From positions 1 to 8,757 of the forward strand of contig URKL01000065.1 in the NCBI GenBank assembly GCA_900548485.1: a stretch of 8,757 bases of DNA. The letters run 5' to 3'. The position numbers and the translations under genes are program-made. Position 1 is the first letter of the stretch. Every line of letters starts with the position of its first letter. The notes under the pieces are model-generated. The model searched no databases, was not told where the DNA came from, and saw nothing but the letters and a program-made list of their open reading frames with translations. This stretch comes from an uncultured Succinatimonas sp. Its GTDB lineage: Bacteria; Pseudomonadota; Gammaproteobacteria; Enterobacterales; Succinivibrionaceae. Positions 1 through 6,684 of the stretch are shown here, in pieces.

Positions 1-250
1 GGGATGTTTATCTGTACCTGGTTATCAAGATACTGTTATGCGTTACCCTCGCATCAGTGTTAGTTACCAAGATTTAAATGGTCAAAATCAAGAACTTAAT
101 AATATTGACGGTCTGTTAGCTATATGTCTACAACATGAGACTGATCATTTAAATGGAGTAATTTTTGTCGATAAACTTTCACGCCTAAAACAAGATCGCT
201 TAAAGAAAAAATACGGCAAAATTCTCAAAGATCTTCACAAAGGCGAATAA
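1..250 (+). CDS. def: Peptide deformylase, 3' part (5' end outside window)
   Basis: This enzyme removes the formyl group from the N-terminal formyl-methionine of nascent proteins in the cytoplasm, using a bound Fe2+ or similar metal. Only the last 82 residues are visible, in the frame starting at base 2. The fragment opens inside the family motif EGCLS (GCLSVPG is seen, with its metal-ligand Cys as visible residue 2). It then shows HETDH at visible residues 45-49, the HExxH motif that supplies two metal-ligand histidines and the catalytic Glu. The ending LSRLKQDRLKKKYGKI resembles E. coli Def, which has about the same number of residues after its Cys. The ATG at 38 lies downstream of the active-site Cys, so it is an internal Met and not the start. 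fmt follows after 36 bases, the usual def-fmt pairing. No truncation other than the window edge is seen. Confidence 0.96.
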   Translation, partial: GCLSVPGYQDTVMRYPRISVSYQDLNGQNQELNNIDGLLAICLQHETDHLNGVIFVDKLSRLKQDRLKKKYGKILKDLHKGE

Positions 251-286
251 CTCACTTTTTATGGAGTCGACACTCTGTCAAAAAAC

Positions 287-1222
287 ATGAACAAAAATAT
301 TATATTTGCCGGCACCCCTGATTTTGCCGCTATTCATCTGCAAGCCTTAATTGATGCAGATTTAAAGCCTCAAGTAGTTTATACTCAACCGGACAGACCC
401 TGTGGCCGTGGACACAAGCTTACCCCTTCCCCGGTTAAAACTTTAGCGCAGAAATACGGAATTGAAGTCAGAACGCCGTTAAATTTTAAAGCTGAAAACG
501 ATCTTCAAGACTTCATTGATCTAAAAAGCGATCTCTTTATTGTTGTTGCCTATGGCATTATTCTTCCTGAAGCTGTTATAAATGCTCCAACTTATGGAAG
601 TATCAATGTTCATGGCTCGCTTTTACCAAAATATCGAGGAGCAGCTCCAATTCAAAGAGCTCTTTTGGATGGTGATAAGCAAACAGGTGTCTCAATCATG
701 AAAATTGCCAAAGCTTTAGATGCCGGCGATGTTTATGTTAAAGCCACTTTAGATATTACTGATGAAGATACCTCAGGTAGTTTGTTTGAAAAATTGGCTT
801 CTTTAGGAGCAAAAACTCTAGTTGAGACTGTACCTGAAATCATAAACGGTAATCTTCAGGCTGAAGCTCAAGACGAAAGCCTTGTTACATATGCAAAAAA
901 ACTTTCAAAAGAAGAAGCTTCTCTTGATTTTAATCTCACAGCTTATGAATTATGTCTAAAGATCCGTGGTCTTAATCCTTGGCCTATCGCTACTTTAAAA
1001 CATAATCTTATAACCTATAAAGTCTTTGAAGCTAAGCCTTATCCTAAATGTGGTAATTGTGGAGAGATTTTAGAATGTAATCGTGATGGCATTATCATAG
1101 GTTGCAAAAATGGTAGCCTATGCATCACCCAAATTCAAGAACCAGGGCACAAACGCGTCAATGCAGCTGATTTAGCGCGCTCTCGCCCCGATCTTTTTGC
1201 CATAGGAAGTGTTTGTGACTGA
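287..1222 (+). CDS. fmt: Methionyl-tRNA formyltransferase
   Basis: Fmt transfers a formyl group from 10-formyl-tetrahydrofolate to Met-tRNAfMet, making the initiator tRNA for bacterial translation. The 311-residue product is close to the 315 of E. coli. The N-terminal catalytic domain (about 1-205) shows FAGTPDFAA near the start, DRPCGRGHKL at 36-45, and INVHGSLLPKYRGAAPIQ at 106-123. Asn107, His109 and Asp145 (in ALDAGDVY) match the catalytic Asn-His-Asp triad. A C-terminal OB-like tRNA-binding domain follows, with RGLNPWP at 227-233. An odd feature is a cysteine cluster in that domain (Cys255, Cys258, Cys264, Cys273, Cys279). The start at 287 fits E. coli Fmt, although the nearest purine-rich element (GGAG at 263-266) is 20 bases upstream. 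The 3' end overlaps rsmB. Identity is essentially certain from the motifs and from the def neighbour. Confidence 0.97.
   Translation: MNKNIIFAGTPDFAAIHLQALIDADLKPQVVYTQPDRPCGRGHKLTPSPVKTLAQKYGIEVRTPLNFKAENDLQDFIDLKSDLFIVVAYGIILPEAVINAPTYGSINVHGSLLPKYRGAAPIQRALLDGDKQTGVSIMKIAKALDAGDVYVKATLDITDEDTSGSLFEKLASLGAKTLVETVPEIINGNLQAEAQDESLVTYAKKLSKEEASLDFNLTAYELCLKIRGLNPWPIATLKHNLITYKVFEAKPYPKCGNCGEILECNRDGIIIGCKNGSLCITQIQEPGHKRVNAADLARSRPDLFAIGSVCD
1204..1209 (+). promoter_or_regulatory. Ribosome binding site deciding the rsmB start
   Basis: AGGAAG lies inside the last codons of fmt. The AGGA part ends 7 bases before the GTG at 1215 but only 1 base before the GTG at 1209. It therefore favours GTG 1215 as the rsmB start. 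Translation of rsmB would then be coupled to termination of fmt at 1220-1222. Confidence 0.55.
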
Positions 1223-2651
1223 AAAATTACATTTAAAACGCCCAGCTATTACAGCTAAAAAAGAAAAGAAAGGTCCTTTAAATAAAAGATCCGCACCTTT
1301 TTCGCTAAAAGTTATGCGTTCAAACAAAGCCCATAGTAGCAAAGTTCAACCTAAAAACATTACCGCCGGAGCACCTTCACGTGCTGCTGCGGCTATGTGT
1401 ATCAGTGCTATTGAACAAGGTCGTTCTTTAACTGAAGTTTTACCTGAGTACACTAAAGATTTAGAGTTGCGCGATAAAGCTTTCGTGCAAGAACTAGTTT
1501 ATGGTACTTTGCGTCATCGCCGTTTATTAAACCTAACCTTAAGCAAGTATCTCAATCATTCTTTAAATGTTCGCTTTATTGCAGCACGGGCACTACTTTT
1601 ATGTGGTATCTATCAAATTGTCTTTACCCGTACACCTCCACATGCTGTGGTAGCGGCAACTGTAGGAGCTTGCTCTTTATGCAATTGCAAAGCTCTTACA
1701 GGTCTTGTGAATGCCATTTTGAGAAACTTTTTGCGTCAAGGTAGTACCCTTGAGAGCAGTGATGATTTAGCTGTCAAATACTCTTTCCCAGATTGGCTCT
1801 ATAAGACTTTACAAAATGACTATCAAGATAAAGTCCAAACCATTTTAGATAGTTCAAATGAACACGCACCGCTGTGGCTACGTGTAGAAAACTCAAAAAT
1901 CTCCACTACTGATTATTTAGAAATTTTAGATAATCATGAAATTGACGCTAAACGTAGCCCTTTGATCGAAAATGCCCTAAGATTAGATGAACCTATGGGT
2001 GTAGATAAAATTCCTCGTTTTAGCCAAGGATTGGTAACAGTTCAGGATCTATCTGCACAATTAGCCGCTCCTCTATTAGAGCTTAAAAATAACGATATTG
2101 TCTTAGATGCGTGTTGTGCCCCTGGTGGTAAAAGTGCTCATATTTTAGATATCTGCCCAAGTGTTAACCTAACTTGTACCGATATTAGCGAGGATAGACT
2201 CAAAGCTACAGCACAAACATTCAAACGTTTGGGAAGAAATCCTAGACTTTTGCAAAGTGATGCAGCCTCTGGTCTTAAAGAGATAAATGGCAATTTTGAT
2301 AAAATCTTAGCCGATGTTCCTTGTTCTGGAACAGGTGTTATAAGACGCCATCCTGACATCAAATGGCTCAGACGTCAAAAAGATATTGAGTCTTTAAATC
2401 ACAGTCAAGATGGTATATTAGATACCCTATTTGAGCGATTAAAAGTTGATGGCATTTTAGTCTACACAACTTGCTCCATTCTAAAATCTGAAAATGAGCA
2501 ACGTATACAAGCCTTTTTAGAGCGTCATCCAAATGCTTCTTTATTACCTTTTAAGATGAAGGGACAAAACGTTAGCATGTACCAAAACCTTCCTGGAGAA
2601 GATGGTGGTGATGGCTTCTTCTATGCCCGCATCACTAAAAAAGCTGTATGA
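1215..2651 (+). CDS. rsmB: 16S rRNA (cytosine-967-C5)-methyltransferase RsmB
   Basis: RsmB methylates C967 of 16S rRNA using S-adenosylmethionine. Residues are numbered from the upstream GTG at 1209. A NusB-like RNA-binding domain covers about 57-185 (SRAAAAMCISAIEQG at its start, RTPPHAVVAATVGA in the middle). The Rossmann methyltransferase domain runs from about 275 to the end. It shows CCAPGGK (302-308, SAM loop), DVPCSGTGVIRRHPDIKWLR (369-388, with Cys372) and TTCS (420-423, with Cys422), the two-cysteine mechanism of RsmB-type m5C enzymes. The end LPGEDGGDGFFYA is typical. The start is uncertain: GTG 1209, GTG 1215 (best-spaced AGGAAG) or ATG 1314. With GTG 1215 there is a Lys/Arg-rich leader of about 54 residues not present in E. 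coli RsmB, while ATG 1314 gives a length nearer the family norm but no visible ribosome binding site. The gene overlaps fmt by 8 bases and trkA by 4 (ATGA). Confidence 0.95.
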   Translation: MTEKLHLKRPAITAKKEKKGPLNKRSAPFSLKVMRSNKAHSSKVQPKNITAGAPSRAAAAMCISAIEQGRSLTEVLPEYTKDLELRDKAFVQELVYGTLRHRRLLNLTLSKYLNHSLNVRFIAARALLLCGIYQIVFTRTPPHAVVAATVGACSLCNCKALTGLVNAILRNFLRQGSTLESSDDLAVKYSFPDWLYKTLQNDYQDKVQTILDSSNEHAPLWLRVENSKISTTDYLEILDNHEIDAKRSPLIENALRLDEPMGVDKIPRFSQGLVTVQDLSAQLAAPLLELKNNDIVLDACCAPGGKSAHILDICPSVNLTCTDISEDRLKATAQTFKRLGRNPRLLQSDAASGLKEINGNFDKILADVPCSGTGVIRRHPDIKWLRRQKDIESLNHSQDGILDTLFERLKVDGILVYTTCSILKSENEQRIQAFLERHPNASLLPFKMKGQNVSMYQNLPGEDGGDGFFYARITKKAV

Positions 2652-4039
2652 AGATCATTATTTTAGGATCTGGCAATGTCGGTATTGAATTAGCGAAATA
2701 TCTTGTCAATGCCGGACATGCTGTAACCTTAGTAGATAATGCCTCTGAAGATTTATCACAGGCAGGAAGTCGCCTTGACTTACGTGTAGTTATCGGCAAT
2801 CCTGCCTCACCTACAGTATTACGTAATGCTGGAGCTGAGAATACAGAATTACTAGTAGCGGCAACTCCCGACGATGAAATCAATATCACAGCCTGTAGTG
2901 TAGGTGCTTTTTTATTCCGTATCCCAAGAAAAATTGCTAGAATTAGATCCATTGATTATTTGCGTGAAGCTGACGGTTTATTTGGTTCTAATGCAGTGCC
3001 TATCGATCACGTCATCTCTCCTGAACATATCATTACTGATGATATCTGCGATCTCATTGAATTACCAGGAACCTCGGCCGTAGGCTCATGCTTTAATGGT
3101 AGAGTTTTAGTGGCTGCCGCAAAAGTAGCTATTGGCGGAAAACTTACTGGCTCTTCAGTTGAAAAATTTGAAAGCTTTGACGGTAAAGCTACAGCTTTAG
3201 CTATATATCGACAAGGAAAATATGTCAAAGATTTTAAAAAAGACGTCTTTAAGCCTGGAGATATGCTGTATTTTTGCTGTGAACGCGAGCGTGCTTTAAG
3301 TCAATTAGCATCAATAGTTCCCTTGAAACCAGCCTTATCTAATATCACCATCGCAGGCGGTACTCATATTGCAGATGCTCTTGCGCGCGCCTTATCAGAA
3401 CGATATCGAGTAAAACTTATCGAAGAAGATGTACAAAGAGCTAAACGCTCAGCAGCAGATCTTTATGACACCACGGTCGAGGTCTATCACGGCAACCCGA
3501 TTGATATTGAATTTTTGCACGAAGAACATATCGATAAAAGTGATCTCTTTATAGCAGCAGCTCCTGCTGATGAAAAGAATATTATGGCGTCATTAATCTT
3601 AAGACGTATGCATAATATTCGTACTCTTGCGGTTATAAAAAATTCTGGTTACTACAATTTAGCTCAAGGTAAACGCTCAGAAATTGATACTATCATTTCT
3701 CCTAAAGATGCAACTATCTCAGCGTTGCTATCTAATATTCGTCAGGAAGGTGTAGAAAATACCACTTTATTCCGTCAAGGCGATAGTGAAGCTATCGAAC
3801 TTGCCCTTGAAGGCTCTAAATTAGGAAGCCATGTTATAGGCCGACGTTTAGAAAATCTTACCTTTCCTACAGGTGTTACCTTAGGTTTAATTTTAAGGGG
3901 ACGCAAACTGTTAATGCCCACCCCTGATTTAGTAATTGAAGAAGGAGATCATCTTTTAGCTTATTTAGCTGATCATCGCCAAATGCGTAGTCTAGTCAAA
4001 ATGTGTAGACCTCATTCTTTCTGGGTCCCCAAATGGTAG
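2648..4039 (+). CDS. trkA: Trk system potassium uptake protein TrkA (NAD-binding regulator)
   Basis: TrkA is the cytoplasmic regulatory ring that binds NAD(H) and gates the TrkH potassium channel. The 463-residue product (E. coli 458) has the expected two halves, each an RCK_N Rossmann domain plus an RCK_C domain. The first half opens with ILGSGNVG (GxGxxG complete, Gly7, Gly9, Gly12) and Asp30 at the end of strand 2, the nucleotide-ribose ligand. VPIDHVISPEHII at 117-129 matches E. coli. The second half begins near 232 and aligns through HEEHIDKSDLFIAA (291-304) and SPKDATISALLSNIR (351-365). Its nucleotide loop reads GGTHIA (237-242), against GGGNIG recalled from E. coli, so two of three motif glycines are replaced. 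The ATG overlaps the rsmB stop (ATGA, 2648-2651) and no separate ribosome binding site is seen, suggesting coupled translation. The end overlaps trkH by 7 bases, which fits a TrkA-TrkH complex made from one message. Confidence 0.96.
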   Translation: MKIIILGSGNVGIELAKYLVNAGHAVTLVDNASEDLSQAGSRLDLRVVIGNPASPTVLRNAGAENTELLVAATPDDEINITACSVGAFLFRIPRKIARIRSIDYLREADGLFGSNAVPIDHVISPEHIITDDICDLIELPGTSAVGSCFNGRVLVAAAKVAIGGKLTGSSVEKFESFDGKATALAIYRQGKYVKDFKKDVFKPGDMLYFCCERERALSQLASIVPLKPALSNITIAGGTHIADALARALSERYRVKLIEEDVQRAKRSAADLYDTTVEVYHGNPIDIEFLHEEHIDKSDLFIAAAPADEKNIMASLILRRMHNIRTLAVIKNSGYYNLAQGKRSEIDTIISPKDATISALLSNIRQEGVENTTLFRQGDSEAIELALEGSKLGSHVIGRRLENLTFPTGVTLGLILRGRKLLMPTPDLVIEEGDHLLAYLADHRQMRSLVKMCRPHSFWVPKW

Positions 4040-5487
4040 TAGATCTTCGTCTCATAACTAAGCTTTTAGGCTCTTCCCTCTTTTGGCTAGGTATTATTGC
4101 TACAGTACCTGCCTTATATGCCTTATTAAGTAATACTCAAGGGACTTTAGAATTTGCTCTTACAGCTACTGTTGGTACCGCTATAGGAGCTCTTTTACGC
4201 TTTATCGGGAAAAATGCTGGCCTTAAAGCCTCTTTACGTGAACTTTTTCTCTTTACCGGCGTTTTATGGTTATGCATGACACTCTTAGGAATTATTCCTT
4301 TTTATGCCATCTTATCTGACTTAAATTTTGCCTCTGCCTTTTTTGAAAGTGCCTCAGCGCTCTCTACAACCGGCAGTACTGTAATCTCTAATTTAGATAG
4401 CAGACCGCCTGCAATTTTACTGTGGCGCTCAATTTTACAATTTTTAGGAGGTATTGGCTTCGTAGTTATTGGTGTAGCTATTTTGCCGAATATTGCTATG
4501 GGAGGCATGGCCTTATTTAAAACAGAATCAACCTCTTTTGATGGTAATGCCAAAAATACACCTCATATAAAAACCATGGCCTTAGGTATCTTATCTTGGT
4601 ACTTATTGACAGCTACTCTCTGTAGCTTCTTTTATTATTTAGGTGGATTTAATCCTTTTTTAGCCATAAACAGCGCTCTTTGTACTGTTTCAACTGGAGG
4701 CATGATGCCTATAGATGCCTCCATGAATGATGCCAGTCCTTTCATTCACTATACCGCTATGGTTTTTATGTTCTTAGGCAGTTGTCCTTTTTTATTGATC
4801 TTAAGATCACTTGCTGACGATTTTTTTGATTTTTTTAGAGATAAACAAGTTCGTTATTATTTAGTTTTTATAATTACTTTATCAATAAGTATTGCTATAA
4901 CCCTAATTAAGTTTAATGACTACGATATCGAACATGCCTTTAGAATAGCCTTTTTTAATGTGATTGCGGTTTTATCTTCAACATGTTTTGGTCTTGAAGA
5001 TTTCTCACAATGGAACTCTTTTGCCACGATTGTATTTACTATGATTTTAGGCATTGGAGGATGTGCAGGATCTACAGCCGGAGGCATAAAGATTTTTAGA
5101 ATCGTCGTATGTTTCTCTTTATTTAAAACAGAAATTGTAAAAAGCCTACATCCTCATGCCATGATTGAGCCTCGCTATAATAAACGCCCTATTGATAGCA
5201 ATACTATGCGTGCTGTAGTGACTTATTTAGTAGCCTATTTACTCGTAACTGCAACGTCATCCGTTATTGCAGCAAGCTATGGACTAGAGCCTGGTGATGC
5301 CTTCACCTTTAGTGTTTCGTCTTTATCAAATATTGGTCAAGGCATGGGACCTACAATCAACCCTTCAATAAACAATGTTTCTTTACGAGATGAACTTTAT
5401 TTTCTCTTTGGCCTAGATATGTTACTTGGACGTCTAGAAATTTTACCTGTGCTTTTATGCTTTACAAGAATTTTCTGGAAACGTTAG
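4033..5487 (+). CDS. trkH: Trk system potassium uptake protein TrkH (K+ channel subunit)
   Basis: TrkH is the inner-membrane potassium-translocating subunit, built from four membrane-loop-membrane repeats that together form one pore. The 484-residue product (E. coli 483) is strongly hydrophobic throughout, with roughly ten or more membrane segments. Filter loops are visible: loop 1 STTGST (111-116, Gly114), loop 2 STGGMM (220-225, Gly222), loop 3 SSTCFGLEDFSQW (315-327) and loop 4 SNIGQGMGP (432-440, Gly435). The intramembrane gate segment GGCAGSTAGGIKIFR is at 342-356, and GRLEILPVL near the C-terminus is conserved. In an ungapped alignment with E. coli TrkH (recalled ATTAGFTTD), the loop-3 filter Gly is replaced by Cys318. 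The ATG at 4033 overlaps the trkA stop, and the preceding bases carry no good ribosome binding site, so coupling to trkA is likely. The stop codon interlocks with the menA stop on the other strand. Confidence 0.96.
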   Translation: MVVDLRLITKLLGSSLFWLGIIATVPALYALLSNTQGTLEFALTATVGTAIGALLRFIGKNAGLKASLRELFLFTGVLWLCMTLLGIIPFYAILSDLNFASAFFESASALSTTGSTVISNLDSRPPAILLWRSILQFLGGIGFVVIGVAILPNIAMGGMALFKTESTSFDGNAKNTPHIKTMALGILSWYLLTATLCSFFYYLGGFNPFLAINSALCTVSTGGMMPIDASMNDASPFIHYTAMVFMFLGSCPFLLILRSLADDFFDFFRDKQVRYYLVFIITLSISIAITLIKFNDYDIEHAFRIAFFNVIAVLSSTCFGLEDFSQWNSFATIVFTMILGIGGCAGSTAGGIKIFRIVVCFSLFKTEIVKSLHPHAMIEPRYNKRPIDSNTMRAVVTYLVAYLLVTATSSVIAASYGLEPGDAFTFSVSSLSNIGQGMGPTINPSINNVSLRDELYFLFGLDMLLGRLEILPVLLCFTRIFWKR

Positions 5488-6422
5488 GCATAAGACCAAA
5501 AATCTAAAGTTAAAACAAAAATCCAAGCTATATGATGAATAGCGCAACCTAAAGCTGTATATTTAAGTTCACGGGCAACTTTTTCAGGTTTGCTGATATT
5601 CCTAACAGTTCTAAAAGAAGAGGCTATAAGAGGAATTAGAGCAAAGAAAATTATCAATAACTGCCAAGCCTTATGCGAAAACATACATGCGGCTACAGAG
5701 GTAAAAATAGTTCCTACAAGCAAAGCGACTAAATAAATTCCCGACATCTTAAAACCTAAAAAAGATGCAAGGGTATGCTTGCCATTTTGACGATCTTCTA
5801 CAATATCTCTAGTACTTGCCACATGCAAAACCATTACTGAGCCTAAACCTGAGCTTATGCCTAAAAGTAAGGTATCTGGATACATATCAAGACCATTTTC
5901 ACTTGCAGCTGTAATTAAAATTTGTGAACCAATAACTGCAACTAGGCCAAAGAAAATAAAAACCGCAATATCACCAAAACCTTTATAGCCATAAGCCATA
6001 CCAATGGTATAAAACAAGGCTGCTAAAATGGAGATAACCCCAAGAAAAATAAACCAAGATAAAACCTGCAGATTATTACCTACAGCTAAAAATACTGCTA
6101 AGGCACCACAGATGGTTGCTAATATAGTTACCACTGCCATGCCTTTACGCAATTGGGTTAAAGAAATGGTTCCTACCATCACAGCTCTAATTGGACCTTT
6201 ACGATTTTTACCATCGGCTTGACGATAAGCATCGCCATAATCATTAGCAAAATTACATAAAATCTGCAACATCACTCCGGTTACGACAATACATAGGGCT
6301 GTAATTATGGTGTATAAAGACACATCACCATAATAAAAACCTAATGCACAGCCTAAAGCGCAATTAGTAAAACCTAAAAGAAGTGTCCGCGGACGCATTT
6401 CGTTGATCCAATCTGACAACAT
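5484..6422 (-). CDS. menA: 1,4-dihydroxy-2-naphthoate polyprenyltransferase MenA
   Basis: MenA is a membrane prenyltransferase that joins a polyprenyl diphosphate to 1,4-dihydroxy-2-naphthoate, giving demethylmenaquinone, the quinone used in anaerobic respiration. The 312-residue product (E. coli 308) starts MLSDWINEMRPRTL, matching the WLESLRPKTLPL region of E. coli MenA. It is polytopic (about 8-9 hydrophobic segments). The first aspartate motif is NFANDYGDA (58-65, Asp61 and Asp64), followed by GPIR at 76-79. The region YGYKGFGDIAVFIFFG (144-159) is typical. The second aspartate motif is STRDIVEDRQNGKHTL (203-218, Asp206 and Asp210), where the usual NN before xRD is AS. UbiA or other UbiA-superfamily members are less likely because the whole protein follows MenA. 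The start is supported by a GAGAGAG purine run about 5 bases upstream. The gene faces trkH, sharing stop-codon bases, and diverges from rnb. No other men genes are in the window. Confidence 0.93.
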   Translation of the reverse strand: MLSDWINEMRPRTLLLGFTNCALGCALGFYYGDVSLYTIITALCIVVTGVMLQILCNFANDYGDAYRQADGKNRKGPIRAVMVGTISLTQLRKGMAVVTILATICGALAVFLAVGNNLQVLSWFIFLGVISILAALFYTIGMAYGYKGFGDIAVFIFFGLVAVIGSQILITAASENGLDMYPDTLLLGISSGLGSVMVLHVASTRDIVEDRQNGKHTLASFLGFKMSGIYLVALLVGTIFTSVAACMFSHKAWQLLIIFFALIPLIASSFRTVRNISKPEKVARELKYTALGCAIHHIAWIFVLTLDFWSYA

Positions 6423-6455
6423 GGTGCTCTCTCACAATATCTACAGCAAACAGAT

Positions 6456-6484
6456 TTTATATTTTAACAAAAATATAAAGTTAA
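6456..6484 (-). promoter_or_regulatory. Putative menA promoter
   Basis: Read on the - strand, TTAACT (6484-6479) and TATAAA (6461-6456) are separated by 17 bases. They match the sigma-70 -35 and -10 consensus at 4 of 6 and 5 of 6 positions. Transcription would start near 6449, giving a leader of about 27 bases before the menA ATG. The surrounding DNA is very AT-rich, so chance matches are possible. Confidence 0.4.
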
Positions 6485-6515
6485 ATTAGGAAATCTTCCT
6501 TTAAGATCCTAATTT
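6483..6515. repeat. Inverted repeat upstream of menA
   Basis: AAATTAGGA (6483-6491) is mirrored exactly by TCCTAATTT (6507-6515). An inner TCTT/AAGA pair (6494-6497 with 6503-6506) closes a CCTTT loop, with two bulged bases. The arms are AT-rich, and no T run follows on either strand, so it does not look like a terminator. It touches the proposed menA -35 box, a position suited to an operator. No known regulator motif was recognised. Confidence 0.5.
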
Positions 6516-6553
6516 AGGGTAGCTATCCTTATAATTTAGCTCAGAGCGAACTC

Positions 6554-6593
6554 ACCATACCAAAAAGGCTGAAGACTTCTCTTAGGTTATGGT
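6554..6593. repeat. Imperfect inverted repeat ACCATACC / GGTTATGGT
   Basis: ACCATACC (6554-6561) pairs with GGTTATGGT (6585-6593), leaving one bulged T and a 23-base loop. The loop contains the small dyad GAAGACTTC (6571-6579). It lies between the menA and rnb promoters. Function is unknown; it could be a protein site or chance. Confidence 0.35.
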
Positions 6594-6597
6594 CAAG

Positions 6598-6627
6598 TTA
6601 AGTACAAAATCTTTTTTTAATACTTAA
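6598..6627. repeat. Inverted repeat TTAAGTA / TACTTAA just upstream of the rnb promoter
   Basis: TTAAGTA (6598-6604) and TACTTAA (6621-6627) are perfect 7-base arms around a 16-base AT-rich spacer that includes T7. The right arm ends just where the rnb -35 region begins. This could be an activator or repressor site, but short AT-rich dyads are common by chance in this base composition. Confidence 0.3.
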
Positions 6628-6647
6628 AGCCCCTAGGTGCTGACAAT

Positions 6648-6656
6648 TGCTATAAT
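6648..6656 (+). promoter_or_regulatory. Extended -10 promoter of rnb
   Basis: TGCTATAAT is a perfect extended -10 element (TGnTATAAT). No good -35 hexamer lies 17 bases upstream, which extended -10 promoters do not need. Transcription would start near 6663, leaving a leader of about 22 bases with a strong ribosome binding site. This placement excludes GTG 6637 as the rnb start. Confidence 0.7.
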
Positions 6657-6675
6657 CTGCAACGTTATAAAAATT

Positions 6676-6680
6676 GGAGA
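6676..6680 (+). promoter_or_regulatory. Ribosome binding site of rnb
   Basis: GGAGA stands about 5 bases before ATG 6685. It fixes the start at that codon and rules out the 16-codon upstream extension from GTG 6637. Confidence 0.75.
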
Positions 6681-6684
6681 AACT

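Larger units (their letters stand above)
6423..6684. other. Divergent menA-rnb intergenic regulatory region
   Basis: No coding region is supported in these 262 bases. They hold a likely menA promoter on the - strand, three inverted repeats (6483-6515, 6554-6593, 6598-6627), and the rnb extended -10 promoter with its ribosome binding site. A T7 run at 6612-6618 has no hairpin directly before it and is not a terminator. The GTG at 6637 would extend the rnb frame but lies upstream of the predicted transcription start. Confidence 0.7.

Noticed and set aside
38..250. ATG at 38 as a gene start for a 70-residue protein
   Set aside because: The frame is open to base 2 and encodes GCLSVPG of deformylase upstream of it, so this Met is internal to def.
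2138..2952. Antisense open frames opposite rsmB and trkA (2138-2362, 2635-2952)
   Set aside because: They mirror strongly conserved rsmB and trkA coding sequence, have no recognisable product, and look like shadows.
6028..6222. 64-residue + strand frame within menA
   Set aside because: It lies opposite a well-conserved part of MenA and has no ribosome site or recognisable features.
6532..6551. TTTAGCTCAGAGCGAAC-like string resembling a tRNA D-arm
   Set aside because: No acceptor stem, anticodon arm, or TTC-containing T-arm is found at suitable distances, so it is not a tRNA gene.
6611..6620. T7 run as an intrinsic terminator
   Set aside because: The nearest hairpin (6554-6593) ends 18 bases earlier, and no gene on the + strand ends upstream that would need it.
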